Shown here: one piece after another, positions 28,246 through 36,989 of the stretch
Position numbering within the stretch: position 1 is the stretch's first letter
How the letters are laid out: the number at the start of each line of letters is the position of its first letter
Source of the DNA: Elymus sibiricus
Taxonomy: Eukaryota > Streptophyta > Magnoliopsida > Poales > Poaceae
DNA length: 64,000 bases
Assembly (NCBI GenBank): GCA_039707655.1
Contig: CM077666.1
Location: 239,040,166 to 239,104,165, forward strand
Direction: 5' to 3'
Position numbers and translations under genes: made by a program
The notes under the pieces: model-generated
Told to the model about the DNA's origin: nothing
Seen by the model: the letters and a program-made list of their open reading frames with translations, nothing else
The model's database searches: none

Positions 28246-28540
28246 ACTGTGTTGAAGTGATGTTGGTTTTGTCTATTATTTTGTCGGCGTGTTTTTTTGC
28301 ACTGTTGGCGACCATTGACGCCCAGTGTATGTAATCTGTGGTCTGGTTGCCCTTTATTATCATTGGTGGCGAACTTTGATTCCTAGTGGATGTAATATTC
28401 TGTAATTTCATTATTGTATAGTCTAGGTTTATTCTTAGTTGGTATGCTGTAATTTAGGCCGGTAGCTTCAACGGAGCTCAACGGCCCAATACGTTATCGG
28501 TCTGTCAGCGGTATATAAAAAGAAATTACGCTACCCAAAC
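28246..28540 (+). other. Transcribed-looking 3' flank of the CACTA exon
   Basis: About 300 bp without an ORF. It is T-rich with GTAATNTGTGG and TGTAATTTCATTATTG strings typical of plant 3' untranslated regions, and a TATATAAAAAG string near 28511. No further structure was seen. Confidence 0.4.
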
Positions 28541-28544
28541 GGGT

Positions 28545-29290
28545 CGGCCTATAATCATCTCAGGCCATTATTAGGCCTAAACATAAAGTAGTTTTCGGCC
28601 TTTAACAGGCCGAGTAAAACGTGGGCCCCAGCCAGAAATTTCCCTGGGCTTTTAACAGGCTGAAAAGGAGATTGGGCCTGAATTGAGCCGAACAATTCAT
28701 GGGCCGGAAGCAGGCCGAAACATCCATAGGCCCATGATTGGCCCAATTGCATACGAGCCGTTAACAAGCCAAAATTTATCATGGGCCTTGGTTGGCCCAA
28801 TAAAATTATGGGCTGTAAGCAGGCCGGATACAAAGTAGGCCATAATTTGGACAAACTATGTCACGGGCCTTTAACAGGCCGTTAGTCAGGTTGGGCTAAA
28901 ATTTATCGACGAAGAGTACAGGCCGTTAAGAGGCCGAAAGTCACTTCGGACTAGAAATCGGCCCAGATGCATCACGGGCCGTTAAATGGCCGAAAGTTAA
29001 ACCGGGCCGAAAACGGCCCATATGTAGCAACTGCGGCGAACAGGCCGAAACGAATATCGAGCCGAACTGTTAAACGGGCCTTTAACAAGCCGAGATACAA
29101 ACCGGGCCTACGATGGGCCCAAAAGCACAGTGGCCTGTTAATGGGCCGGATCTGTTATGTGCCGTAATTTGGCCCAAAACGCAATCCGATATGGGCCGTA
29201 ATTTGGCCCAAACCATGGCAGGCTGTTAACGGGCCGGTCCACTAGTGTCTGACAAAATCTTGTGGGCCTTTGGCTGGGCCGGCCCATTTA
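28545..29290. repeat. CACTA subterminal repeat array (GGCC dyads)
   Basis: About 18 copies of a short imperfect dyad of the form GGGCC-N(4-8)-GGCCGAA or GGCCCAA, e.g. GGGCCTTTAACAGGCCG, GGGCCGTAATTTGGCCCAA and CAGGCCGTTAAGAGGCCG, spaced about 30-40 bp. Many are near-palindromic around TTAAC. Dense repeats next to the termini are typical of CACTA elements, where they bind the TNPA-type protein. Confidence 0.85.
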
Positions 29291-29318
29291 GGTCAAATGG
29301 GCCACTGTTGGGCCGTGC

Positions 29319-29518
29319 CACGTGTCGACGTATCATAGGTGCGTCTTGTCCATTGGACAAATGACATCTGTAGCAACGTCGAGCTGACACGTGGATCCGC
29401 GGGCGAATGAGAAATTTACACGTGGAAAATCGCCATTGGTCAGAGCTGCTAACGGGTTATCGGATCCAAACCGAAACCCGATAGCTTAACGGCGACCCGT
29501 TATGGTGGATGCCACGTG
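29319..29518. promoter_or_regulatory. Cluster of four CACGTG palindromes (G-boxes)
   Basis: CACGTG occurs at 29319-29324, 29388-29393, 29419-29424 and 29513-29518, three of them within GCCACGTGTC/GACACGTGG-type contexts. They lie between the subterminal array and the terminus. G-boxes bind plant bZIP and bHLH factors; function here is not shown. Confidence 0.5.
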
Positions 29519-29538
29519 TCGGTCACCCATGACGAAAA

Positions 29539-29574
29539 CACTTCCATGACCCGACATTTATCGTCATGGAAGTG
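29539..29574. repeat. Perfect 12-bp-arm hairpin near the CACTA terminus
   Basis: CACTTCCATGAC (29539-29550) and GTCATGGAAGTG (29563-29574) are exact reverse complements around a 12-nt loop. The arm resembles the terminal CACTTCCGTGATGA sequence, so it is probably an internal copy of the terminus. Confidence 0.8.
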
Positions 29575-29719
29575 GACACTTCCATGATGATAATTTCAGT
29601 ATTGTCACGGAACACTTCTACGACAGCACAGGTATGACTATCTTGATTCTGTCATAAAATCGTCACGGATGTACATGCATGACAGAAAATGTGACCTACT
29701 GTGACAAATACGTATCATC

Positions 29720-29741
29720 ACGGAAGTGTTTTTTTGTAGTG
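29720..29741 (+). repeat. Right terminal inverted repeat of the CACTA element
   Basis: Ends in TTTTTTTGTAGTG exactly at 29741, followed by TAC. Related CACGGAAGTG and GTCACGG strings recur over the preceding 150 bp. Confidence 0.85.
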
Positions 29742-30400
29742 TACATAGGCTGGGTGTTTGCTCTGTTGTTTATGAACGTGCCTCGGTTACACCCGTACGA
29801 TCGGTTGCGCCCGTGTGATCATAACAAGTTATCGGTGCATCATCCGGGGTTATTGTCTTCTTTTCTTGGGTTGACTTGATACGAGTTATTGTTGACGTGT
29901 GCTTCATGTACACAGTCGCGCATCACCGCCTTCCCGCTAGCACTCTCCAAAATTAGTTGAATTGGATAAGAACGATCCCGCGGGCGGCAAAATCTCCCGC
30001 CTCCTTCGAAAAATTTCACGATCAGTCTAGTGCATGCGAAATTCCCCTTCTGTCCTTGGTGCACAGAGAACAACACGGCTCTCATTTACATAAAAGGTCA
30101 AGGGTGCTTTGGTAACTTCCGGTTCCCCCCACCACACGGCACCCCCATTTTCTCTCCCCTCCCACAAAAACAACTAATCCACAACACCAGATCACCTTAC
30201 ATCACGTCGTTCATATTTCATCGGTGATTCTACCCCTCCCCCTCTTGAAACCCTAGAATACTCATACACCGGCGTACCAGAGCCTATTCACTATCGGCGT
30301 CGTCCACCGCGCCGGATCTACTTCCGCGGCCGTATCTACCCCTCCCACTTTCCCTAGAAACCGTAGACTGCTTATCCACCACTGTACCATAGCCCATTCA
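29742..30400 (+). other. Low-copy-looking sequence, possible promoter and leader
   Basis: It has mixed composition, unlike the satellite, and shifts toward C-rich pyrimidine sequence (30120-30300) with AAACCCTAGAA near 30247, a telo-box-like element frequent in plant leaders. A TTTACATAAAAGG string near 30086 could be a TATA-like site. No convincing ORF was seen. It may be the upstream region of the Pro/Ser/Thr-rich frame that follows. Confidence 0.3.
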
Positions 30401-30438
30401 GTGCAAGCCTTGTCCGCCGCGCCGAATCTGCTTCATCG

Positions 30439-31026
30439 GTGCTCTCGTCCACCGCAGCACATCTGCATCAGCGCCTTCCTACACTGCACAGAAGCCGCTT
30501 CGTTGACACCATCGTCCACCCCCCCGGAGCTGCTTCACCAACGCCCTCCACCGCAGCCTCAGATCTGCTTTGTCGGCACCGTCGTCCACCCTACAGGAGC
30601 AACTTCCCAATGCCCTCACCCACGGCCACAGTTCCGCTTCGTCCTCACCATCCTCAACCCTACCGGAGAAGCTTCACCAACGCACTCGTCCACGGCCTCA
30701 AATCCACTTCGTCGACACCGTCGTCCACCGTACTGGAGCCGCTTCACAAACACCCCCGTCCACGGTCCCAGATCTCCTTCCCAGACCCCGACAGCCACCA
30801 CAGCGGCATCACCCATGACGTCTCTAACCTGATTCCCACCATCTGCCACGATGACAAGCCTCCACCACGACCTAGGTACTTGTCACCTAACCCGTCAAGC
30901 ATCACCTGTCTACTGTACTTCAAATATACTAACCGATCGTTGTTACATGTTATGGAGCTGGAAATTCCTACAAGGATGATGTTTCTTCTAGATCTAACAC
31001 CTTGGACAACCAAAATCCTAGACTGA
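30439..31026 (+). CDS. Pro/Ser/Thr/His-rich ORF built on a ~70-bp minisatellite (doubtful gene)
   Basis: A 195-codon frame starts at ATG 30439 and ends at 31026. Residues 1 to about 115 are low complexity, rich in Pro, Ser, Thr, His and Arg, encoded by a tandem repeat. The last ~80 residues are not repetitive and end in LDLTPWTTKILD. Other forward frames over the repeat are also open (30401-30832, 30570-30818), so openness alone is weak evidence. A splice-donor-like GAGCTTGTAAGTG follows at 31039. It could be the first exon of the degenerate gene whose exon-like segments follow at 31376 and 34967. No known domain was recognised. Confidence 0.25.
   Translation: MLSSTAAHLHQRLPTLHRSRFVDTIVHPPGAASPTPSTAASDLLCRHRRPPYRSNFPMPSPTATVPLRPHHPQPYRRSFTNALVHGLKSTSSTPSSTVLEPLHKHPRPRSQISFPDPDSHHSGITHDVSNLIPTICHDDKPPPRPRYLSPNPSSITCLLYFKYTNRSLLHVMELEIPTRMMFLLDLTPWTTKILD
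30445..30790 (+). repeat. Minisatellite, about five units of 67-70 bp
   Basis: The string TCGTCCACC or a variant recurs at 30445, 30512, 30582, 30651 and 30721. Each is followed by a CCGGAGCNGCTTCACCAACGC-like segment. Units are diverged but clearly related. Periods of 69 and 70 bp shift the reading frame in some units. Confidence 0.8.
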
Positions 31027-31375
31027 AGCATTCCTATGAGCTTGTAAGTGTGTCTCTCTCTTGGATTGTTGTGTGTCTGCCATCGTGCTTTGCTAGGATT
31101 TTCGACCAGTAATCCCTTTGTGTAGCTAATGATTACCACTACTGGCTGCTAAATTAGAGATATAGACATCATACATTACACAAAGTCATAGGTGGCATGA
31201 AGGAATGCCAGTGCACTAAATTATGCTCCCTAAGAGTGCCTGCAAGTCCATTACACAAAGTCATGGCTAATTTATGCAACGCACACAATCGCTAATTGGT
31301 GGTTTAATTATGTGCAAGGGATATGGAATGTATTGTCATGTAAAGATATCTCAAATTAGCCGTGTCAGCTTGCAG
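31027..31375 (+). other. Intron-like spacer before exon-like segment 1
   Basis: AT-rich and without an ORF, beginning near a GTAAGTGTG donor (31039) and ending in GTGTCAGCTTGCAG (31375). The part from ~31135 on is similar to 34665-34960, with ACTACTGGCT, TCATAGGTGGCAT and a GAGT(G/A)CCTG string in the same order. It is the upstream part of a tandem duplication. Confidence 0.5.
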
Positions 31376-31488
31376 ATGGGGTGCATCAATCAAAAAGTAC
31401 AAGATTTCTTAGTACAAGATGTATGGGGCATTTTCATGGAACACCGCAAAAAAAGGAGGGGATCGGTGAGCCTATACAATGTGGTAAG
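31376..31488 (+). pseudogene. Exon-like segment, tandem copy 1 (basic KKRR motif)
   Basis: Bounded by TTGCAG (31370-31375) and GTAAGTCACTGC (31489). The frame from 31376 is open and includes VQDFLVQDVWG and a basic EHRKKRRGS stretch. It aligns with 34967-35080: both have GC near the start, VQDF or SQDF, DV, a Phe, then E-x-R-K-x-R-R. I do not recognise the protein. Conserved splice sites and peptide in both copies argue for real ancestral exons of a gene or of an unrecognised transposon. Confidence 0.35.
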
Positions 31489-31989
31489 GTAAGTCACTGC
31501 ATTTCAATTACCGTGACAGGTTATTTGTTTTGATTGTGCTTGGCCAGGGTTCTTATGGCCAGTTCTTTTGAGCTATCCTATGAAAATAAGCTCCTATGAA
31601 AATAGGCTCATGTGAAAATAAGCTCCAAATAATAAGCAAACCAGTTCTTTTTAGTGCCCTTTTTAGCTTATCTATGGTATGGTCAGTGAAAAGTCTATAT
31701 TGCCCTTGGACTATATTATTGTTTTGATTAAAGAATATCGCATTAAATTTTATTATTTTGTTGCGCATATGAACATCAATTTGACTTCCAAACATCACGA
31801 ATGGAACCCATCACAATAATTAATATGAAAGAAAAATAAACCATCATTATTTGTTCAAATGCAAATACAAATGTACCATCTACTTGGCACAATCTACTTG
31901 GGCAATGTCTTCCAAACAGAGGATAATTGCCTAAATTTAAATGAAGAACCATTATTTATCAAAATTCCATTGTCCAAGTGGCTGGTTTT

Positions 31990-32124
31990 CATCATATAGC
32001 AGCAGCACCTGAAAGCATCATATAGCAGCATCAATGACTCATAGCAATTCATCATATAGCAGCAGTAGCTCATAGCAATGCATCATATAGCAGCAACAAC
32101 TCATAGCAATTCATCATATAGCAG
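31990..32124 (+). repeat. Short minisatellite inside the Harbinger-like element
   Basis: CATCATATAGCAG begins at 31990, 32016, 32050, 32081 and 32112 (spacings 26, 34, 31, 31), with CAACTCATAGCAATT-like filler between. Confidence 0.85.
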
Positions 32125-32374
32125 ATCAGAATGAAAACTTGGCAAAAAATCAGAGGAGATCCTCACCTTGTTGGATGACCTCATCCCGTAACAGCACCTC
32201 ATGGCCACAGCCTAAGAGGAGGGGAGGGGGAATGAGGGGCCTTACGCCGGAGTGGGGCGTCGGCCGGAGTTGGGCGGCGACTGCCGGAGTGGAGCATTGG
32301 CCGGACCATAGTGGATCAGCTAGTCAAGACTAGGATAGGGAGGGCGGCGACAGAGGGAGGAGCGGCCAGGGAGA

Positions 32375-33862
32375 TGTAATGACCCGGTTCTGATAAGGAT
32401 CCAAGTCTCCTGTGCTTAATGTGCTATCCCTGGATCAGTAGCTAGCACATACAGTACTCGATGAAATAGCAGAAAATCACATGTTATAAAGTATCATAAA
32501 TACTATTACCTTATAGTCCACACATCAAAAATAACAATAAAGATTGTGGAGTCCCATCAACACCAACGATAGAGTTGAGTGTACACATCGTAACCCTACA
32601 ACGCATCACTTACTCGGCGTATAAATCCAGCAACATGATAAGTTGCAGTCGTGTAGGTCAGTACGTTCAATGTACTGGCAAGTCACACCACAGGATATAA
32701 TAAAATATCCTACTTCTACATGCAATCTCGCTGGTGCAAATTTCTAAGTTTCATGTCTGCGTAAAGCCAGTTTTGTCCTATTTTCATTATCACCAATCTA
32801 TTACTACAAAGCTTATCATATGATTGAGATGGTTCCTCCACTCAACCTATACACATGTTGATTAAAACCCATTAAATTACGTAAATGTGATGCACTCAAC
32901 ATTCCCACTTCTAGATGCTCAAGTTGTCCGTAATCGGAGGCACGGCTAATTGATTAGTTTTATACTCTGCGGAGGTTTGCGCACTTTTCCCCATAAAACT
33001 CGATCACCTCCTTTGTAGCTCATCACACTCGGGGTATGTGAACTGGAAGATCGAGACAAGGTCTTTTAGAAGAGCTTCTCATAACCCTGGTAGTGCCCAT
33101 CCCACCTGCTTATATCTACTTCTCGTAGCACCACCTGCTAAGAGTCACCACAACTGATCAACCAAGCCAGAGCCCATAATAGCTTGTGGATGCACACGTA
33201 AGCTTCTAGTTATGAAAAATTGTTTGATTCCTTTGAACCTGAAACTGAAACTGGGCTGGCTCGGTGCGCTCCTGGGCTGAACGGCTAGCACTGGCCTGGC
33301 GCGGGTTTCCTTTTTTGGTAAAAACATAAGTTTTTCCTATTTTACAATTACAGAGGCAGAAAAAATATAAAATAACCTAGCAAAATTGCTAGAAAAATTC
33401 CAAAAAAATTCACATAAATACTTAGACATATATAGAGTCCTGTGAACTTTTTATTCTGGCCAGATAAATTTAAAAATATTTATTTTATAAAATAAGCCAA
33501 TTTGGGCAGTAATAATAATCCCCTAAATTAATTCTTAGGGTTTATTAAATGTCCAATTTTTTTATGAACTCCAACAACTATTCATAGCATTCCCGAGTTA
33601 ATTTTAAATTGAAGAAGTCATATTATCTTCTCTCTTTTATTTTCTTATTAAATTGGGAATTGTTTGAACATTTCAAAATCCAGATACAACCAAAATCAAA
33701 TGGAAAATTTTGGGGAAGTCATTTTATTCCCTCTCTATTTAAAATTCAAATAACTTATCAAAAGTTTCAAACTCCACTCAGATTCAAACAATATCACAAC
33801 AAAACAATCAATATTACTTAATATATATAACATTCAAAAATTTAGAATTTTGGGATGTTACA
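32375..33862 (+). mobile_element. Solo LTR, 1,488 bp
   Basis: Starts TGTAATGACCCGG and ends GGGATGTTACA, giving TG...CA termini with a short TGTAA/TTACA inverted repeat. It is flanked by the direct repeat GGAGA at 32370-32374 and 33863-33867. No internal coding region, PBS or second LTR is present. This is the usual product of recombination between the LTRs of an integrated element. It interrupts the GC-rich interior of the Harbinger-like element. Family is uncertain, probably gypsy. Confidence 0.8.
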
Positions 33863-34312
33863 GGAGATGGGGCCCTAGCCGCCGGCCATGTAGCCACGCT
33901 GGAGAGAGCAGCAGCGAGGAGCAAGACAGACGGGACCAGCGGCGGCTCGCTGGAGGAACCCTAGCGCTGCAGGTCGGTGATTGGGGAAGAGGAAAAGGGG
34001 AGAGGAGATGTGAGCGGGCAGGGGAAGAATGAACGATTGTGTGTGTTTTTTTGGGCGTGGGGGTCGGGTGTGACGCGGGCCTGAGCAGTGGCATTTTCAG
34101 TGTAATATGGGCAAACAACAGAGTCATTTTGCTATACCCCTTCGATTTTAAGTGAGCTTCCGCGGGAAGCACCCCTCCCCCCCAGCCTTTTCTCATTGTG
34201 AAGGAATGGGTGGTGGAAATAAGTTAAGCCCATAACTTAAAAACGAGTTCTTCTGAGCTTATGGCTTATTTTGACAATAAGCTCACAAAAGCTGGAAAAG
34301 AACTGGCCCTTA

Positions 34313-34499
34313 ACCTGCAATTCACTTGTGCGTGCAATGATTAATCAATCATGCCTGCTATAGTGTAGATTAAGGTGTCATACATGGCATAACCTAATAC
34401 ATGTGCATTTCATTATAGGATTTGAAATATGCAATGATTATGCTAGTTCATACGATGCACATGATGTTTACATGCTCCTAAATCTAGTCAGGTAAATGA
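34313..34499 (+). pseudogene. Second exon-like segment of tandem copy 1, degenerate
   Basis: After an acceptor-like TTTCATTATAG (to 34418) the frame reads DLKYAMIMLVH... for 20 codons to TAA at 34479. A donor-like CAGGTAAATG follows at 34497. It corresponds to the copy-2 exon at 35415, which starts DLEYILVEILH. The copy looks inactivated. Confidence 0.3.
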
Positions 34500-34966
34500 T
34501 GTTCTTTAGGCCTCCTTCTATGCTTGTTTTCTTGGTATGTAATTCAGTGGTGTGAAATATTTGCTCACATACATGTTCAATTGCTTGTTTGTATCAGCTA
34601 GCCATAGTAGAACTACTTGTTTTGATTACTTCTTGTTCAGGACCTAACCGAGCTTGTCAACGATTTAAACACTACTGGCTACAGTAGTGGGGGCTTGTAT
34701 AACTCATAGGTGGCATAAAGGTTTGCCAATCCACTAAACTAGGTTCCCAAAGAGTACCTGGAGGTCCAGTTCATGAAGGTATGCCTAGTTTACATAGTGC
34801 ACACTTAGTAAATGCTCATTTGAGTGTGTGCAAGAGATGTGGCATGTATCATTATGTGGTATCGTTGTATTATAAACTCATGCTTTGGTGTTGCCCAGAG
34901 ACTGGAAAGTATGCATATTTATCTTCCATGTAAGGAGACTTGTAACTAGTTTGTGTCACCTTGCAG
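34500..34966 (+). other. Intron-like spacer between the tandem copies
   Basis: AT-rich. A splice-acceptor-like CTTCTTGTTCAG ends near 34640 and is followed by a short open frame DLTELVNDLNTTGYSSGG to a TAG near 34709. From about 34665 the sequence aligns with 31135-31375. No complete gene was seen. Confidence 0.35.
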
Positions 34967-35080
34967 AGGGGCTGCAACGAAGTAAAGAGTCAGGATTTCC
35001 AAGTATAGGATGTTAGGGACAACTTCAAGGAGCCTCGCAAGAGAAGGAGAAGCAGCGCTGAGCCTGTACAACCAGTTATG
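34967..35080 (+). pseudogene. Exon-like segment, tandem copy 2 (basic RKRRR motif), one stop
   Basis: 114 bp between ACCTTGCAG (to 34966) and GTAAGTCACTGC (35081). The frame matches copy 1 (GC, SQDFQV, DV, NF, EPRKRRRSS) except that a Gln codon position is TAG at about 35006. The downstream intron start is the same as in copy 1 for about 20 bp, confirming the tandem duplication. Confidence 0.35.
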
Positions 35081-35182
35081 GTAAGTCACTGCATTTCAAT
35101 TACGAGGACATCCTATTTGTCTACCATTGTGCTTGCCTAGGGTTCTCCACGTGTAACCCAGTCATTGGGCCATTGATTAATA

Positions 35183-35330
35183 CTCCCTCCGTCACTATTA
35201 TAAGATGTTCTAACCTTTTTCTAAATCAGATATATGTAGACACATTTTAATGTGTCTGTTCACTCATTTCAGTCCAGATGTAGTCTATATTTAAATATCT
35301 AAAACATCTTATAATGGTGAACAGAGGGAG
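35183..35330. mobile_element. Stowaway-type MITE, 148 bp
   Basis: Starts CTCCCTCCGTCACTATTATA and ends TATAATGGTGAACAGAGGGAG, imperfect inverted repeats, flanked by TA (35181-35182 and 35331-35332). Interior CAGATGTAGTCTATATTTA is typical of grass Stowaway elements mobilised by Tc1/mariner transposases. It sits in the intron-like region of copy 2. Confidence 0.92.
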
Positions 35331-35414
35331 TAACTCCTTCCGACTATGATCTTGATGTCATAAATGGCAAAACCAAACGCATGTTCACTTCATTATCCTC
35401 CCTATAATTACTAG

Positions 35415-35454
35415 GATCTTGAGTACATACTGGTCGAGATACTTCATAGGAGGC
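35415..35454 (+). pseudogene. Exon-like segment of copy 2, split by the copia insertion
   Basis: After TAATTACTAG (to 35414) the frame DLEYILVEILHRR is open up to the copia element. The reading frame resumes beyond the copia element at 60563 (see 60558-60635). The target duplication GAGGC (35450-35454 and 60558-60562) lies inside this frame, so the retrotransposon appears to have broken an exon. Confidence 0.3.
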
Positions 35455-36973
35455 TGAAAGCACATATGCTCCCTTGGTGGTTTTGGTAATTCATGTCAAC
35501 ATACATGTTGTTGGACTAACATTTTCATCTAGTATATTTCAGGAAAGTTCAATGTTGGCATGGCTAGGACATGTGATTGTGCACCCCTCAAAATGCTAAG
35601 GACATACATTGGGAAAAGCTTCAAGATTCTACATTTTTGGTTGAGTGATCAAAGATCACATTGAGTCCATAGGAAAGCCAATACTATTAAAAGGTGATGA
35701 GGTTTTGATAATGAGTCATTTGCTCAAGTGTTTGAAGATATTGCTCCAAAACCCTGAACCACTTTCCCACATTCCAAACTATCCCAAACCCTAAGTCATT
35801 CTCGGTCCCACCGAAATGCTATTATCCGGACCCATCGAGATACACCAGACAGTGCCATATGCCAAACCCTAGAAACTCGGTACTATCGAGATGACATTCG
35901 GTCCCACCGAAGTGCAGTGATCTAGTTTTTGTAACCCAATGTGTTCACTTTAGAATTACCGAGATGAACCGATCAGAATTACCGAGATGAGGAATCTTCT
36001 TAGGTCATCACATATCGGTCTCACCGAGTGGATTCATCCGGTCTCACCGAAACGTCTAACATTCGAATCTTTTGCACAGGTCGGTCCCACCGAGATTTAC
36101 TTTCGGTATCACCGAGTTATGCATAAAGTTTGTAATAGCTAGATCTTTGGTGATGTCTATAAATACCCCACCCACACCACGTACTCTCAGGGAGCAACTA
36201 GGACGAAACTACACTTCCCATATCCATTTTCTGAGAGAGAACCACCTACACTTGTGTTGAGATCAAGGCATTTCACTCCAACCATTTGATCCTTGATTTC
36301 TAGCCCCCTCAAGTTGGTTTCCACTTCAATCCTTCTCCCACCACCATGCCAAATCTGTGAGAGAGTGATTGAGTGTTGAGGAGACTATCTTTTGAAGCAC
36401 AAGAGCAAGGAGTTCATCATCAATAACAACATCTATTACCTTTTGGAGAGTGGTGTCTCCTAGATTGGTTAGGTGTCACTTGGGAGCCTCCAAGCTTGTG
36501 GAGTTGAACCAAGGAGTTGTAAGGGCAAGGAGATCGCCTCCTTTGTGAAGATCTACCCGAGTGAGGCTAGCCCTTCATGGGCGTAAGCCATGATGGAATA
36601 GACAAGGTTGCTTCTTTGTGGACCCTTCGTGGGTGGAGCCCTCCGTGGACTCGCGCAGCTGTTACCCTCCGTGGGTTGAAGTCTCCATCAACATGGATGT
36701 ACGATAGCACCACCTATCGGAACCACGCCAAAAATCACCGTGTCTTCATTGTGTTTGATCTTCCTATCTCTACCCCCTTTACTTTCCTTGCACTCGCATG
36801 TTGTACAATTTCCGTTGCCCTATCTCTAGATATGCATGTGTAGGAAGTATTGGTTGCAACTTAACTAGTGCCAAAATCTGCATAAGTATCAAGAAAACTA
36901 AAAACTGCACCTTTGCCTTGTAAAGTGTCTATTCACCACCCCCACCCTCTAGACCTATCTTCTTGATCTTTCA
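35455..36973 (+). repeat. 5' LTR of the copia element, 1,519 bp
   Basis: TG...CA termini. U3 holds an array of TCGGT-NNN-ACCGA dyads at about 35810-36115, then a TATAAATA box at 36158-36165. The downstream part (36570-36680) has repeated CTTCGTGGGTGGAGC-like strings. Confidence 0.92.
36158..36165 (+). promoter_or_regulatory. LTR TATA box
   Basis: TATAAATA directly downstream of the dyad array and followed by a C/A-rich stretch where transcription would start. The 3' LTR has CATAAATA at the same place (59749-59756). Confidence 0.6.
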
Positions 36974-36975
36974 AT

Positions 36976-36987
36976 TGGTATCAGAGC
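36976..36987 (+). other. Copia primer binding site (Met-tRNA)
   Basis: TGGTATCAGAGC begins 3 bases after the LTR, complementary to the 3' end of plant initiator methionine tRNA, the usual copia primer. Confidence 0.9.
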
Positions 36988-36989
36988 TT

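Larger units (their letters stand above)
27812..29741 (+). mobile_element. 3' portion of a CACTA (En/Spm) DNA transposon
   Basis: The right end reads ...CACGGAAGTGTTTTTTTGTAGTG at 29720-29741, whose reverse complement starts CACTACAAAAAAACACTTCC, a grass CACTA terminus. Inside it lie a terminal hairpin, a GGCC-rich subterminal array and a terminal exon reading toward this end. The 3 bp after the terminus are TAC; the left terminus is not in the window, so the target duplication cannot be tested. The left boundary given is where satellite sequence stops. Either the element is truncated there or the satellite lies inside it. CACTA elements encode TNPD-type transposase and a TNPA-like DNA-binding protein; no transposase domain is present in this piece. 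Confidence 0.85.
31556..34309. mobile_element. PIF/Harbinger-like non-autonomous DNA element with a nested solo LTR
   Basis: Left end TGGCCAGTTCTTTT (31556-31569) and right end AAAAGAACTGGCCC (34296-34309) are inverted repeats, 13 of 14 bases complementary. Both are flanked by TTA (31553-31555 and 34310-34312), the target duplication expected of PIF/Harbinger. Subterminal AATAAGCTC strings occur at both ends. Without the solo LTR it is about 1.26 kb. It encodes no transposase. The GC-rich interior around 32140-32370 and 33863-34080 may be a captured gene fragment; nothing in it was recognised. Confidence 0.7.

Noticed and set aside
28555..28854. 99-codon minus-strand ORF over the GGCC array
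   Set aside because: The sequence is a subterminal repeat array; the frame is repetitive and has no coding features.
33858..34196. 112-codon minus-strand Pro/Ser-rich ORF in the Harbinger-like element
   Set aside because: It is compositionally driven in GC-rich sequence and ends at the solo LTR junction; no domain was recognised.
36577..36843. 88-codon ORF near the end of the copia LTR, also seen at 60165
   Set aside because: It lies in the LTR and is present in both LTRs with different frames; no known domain.
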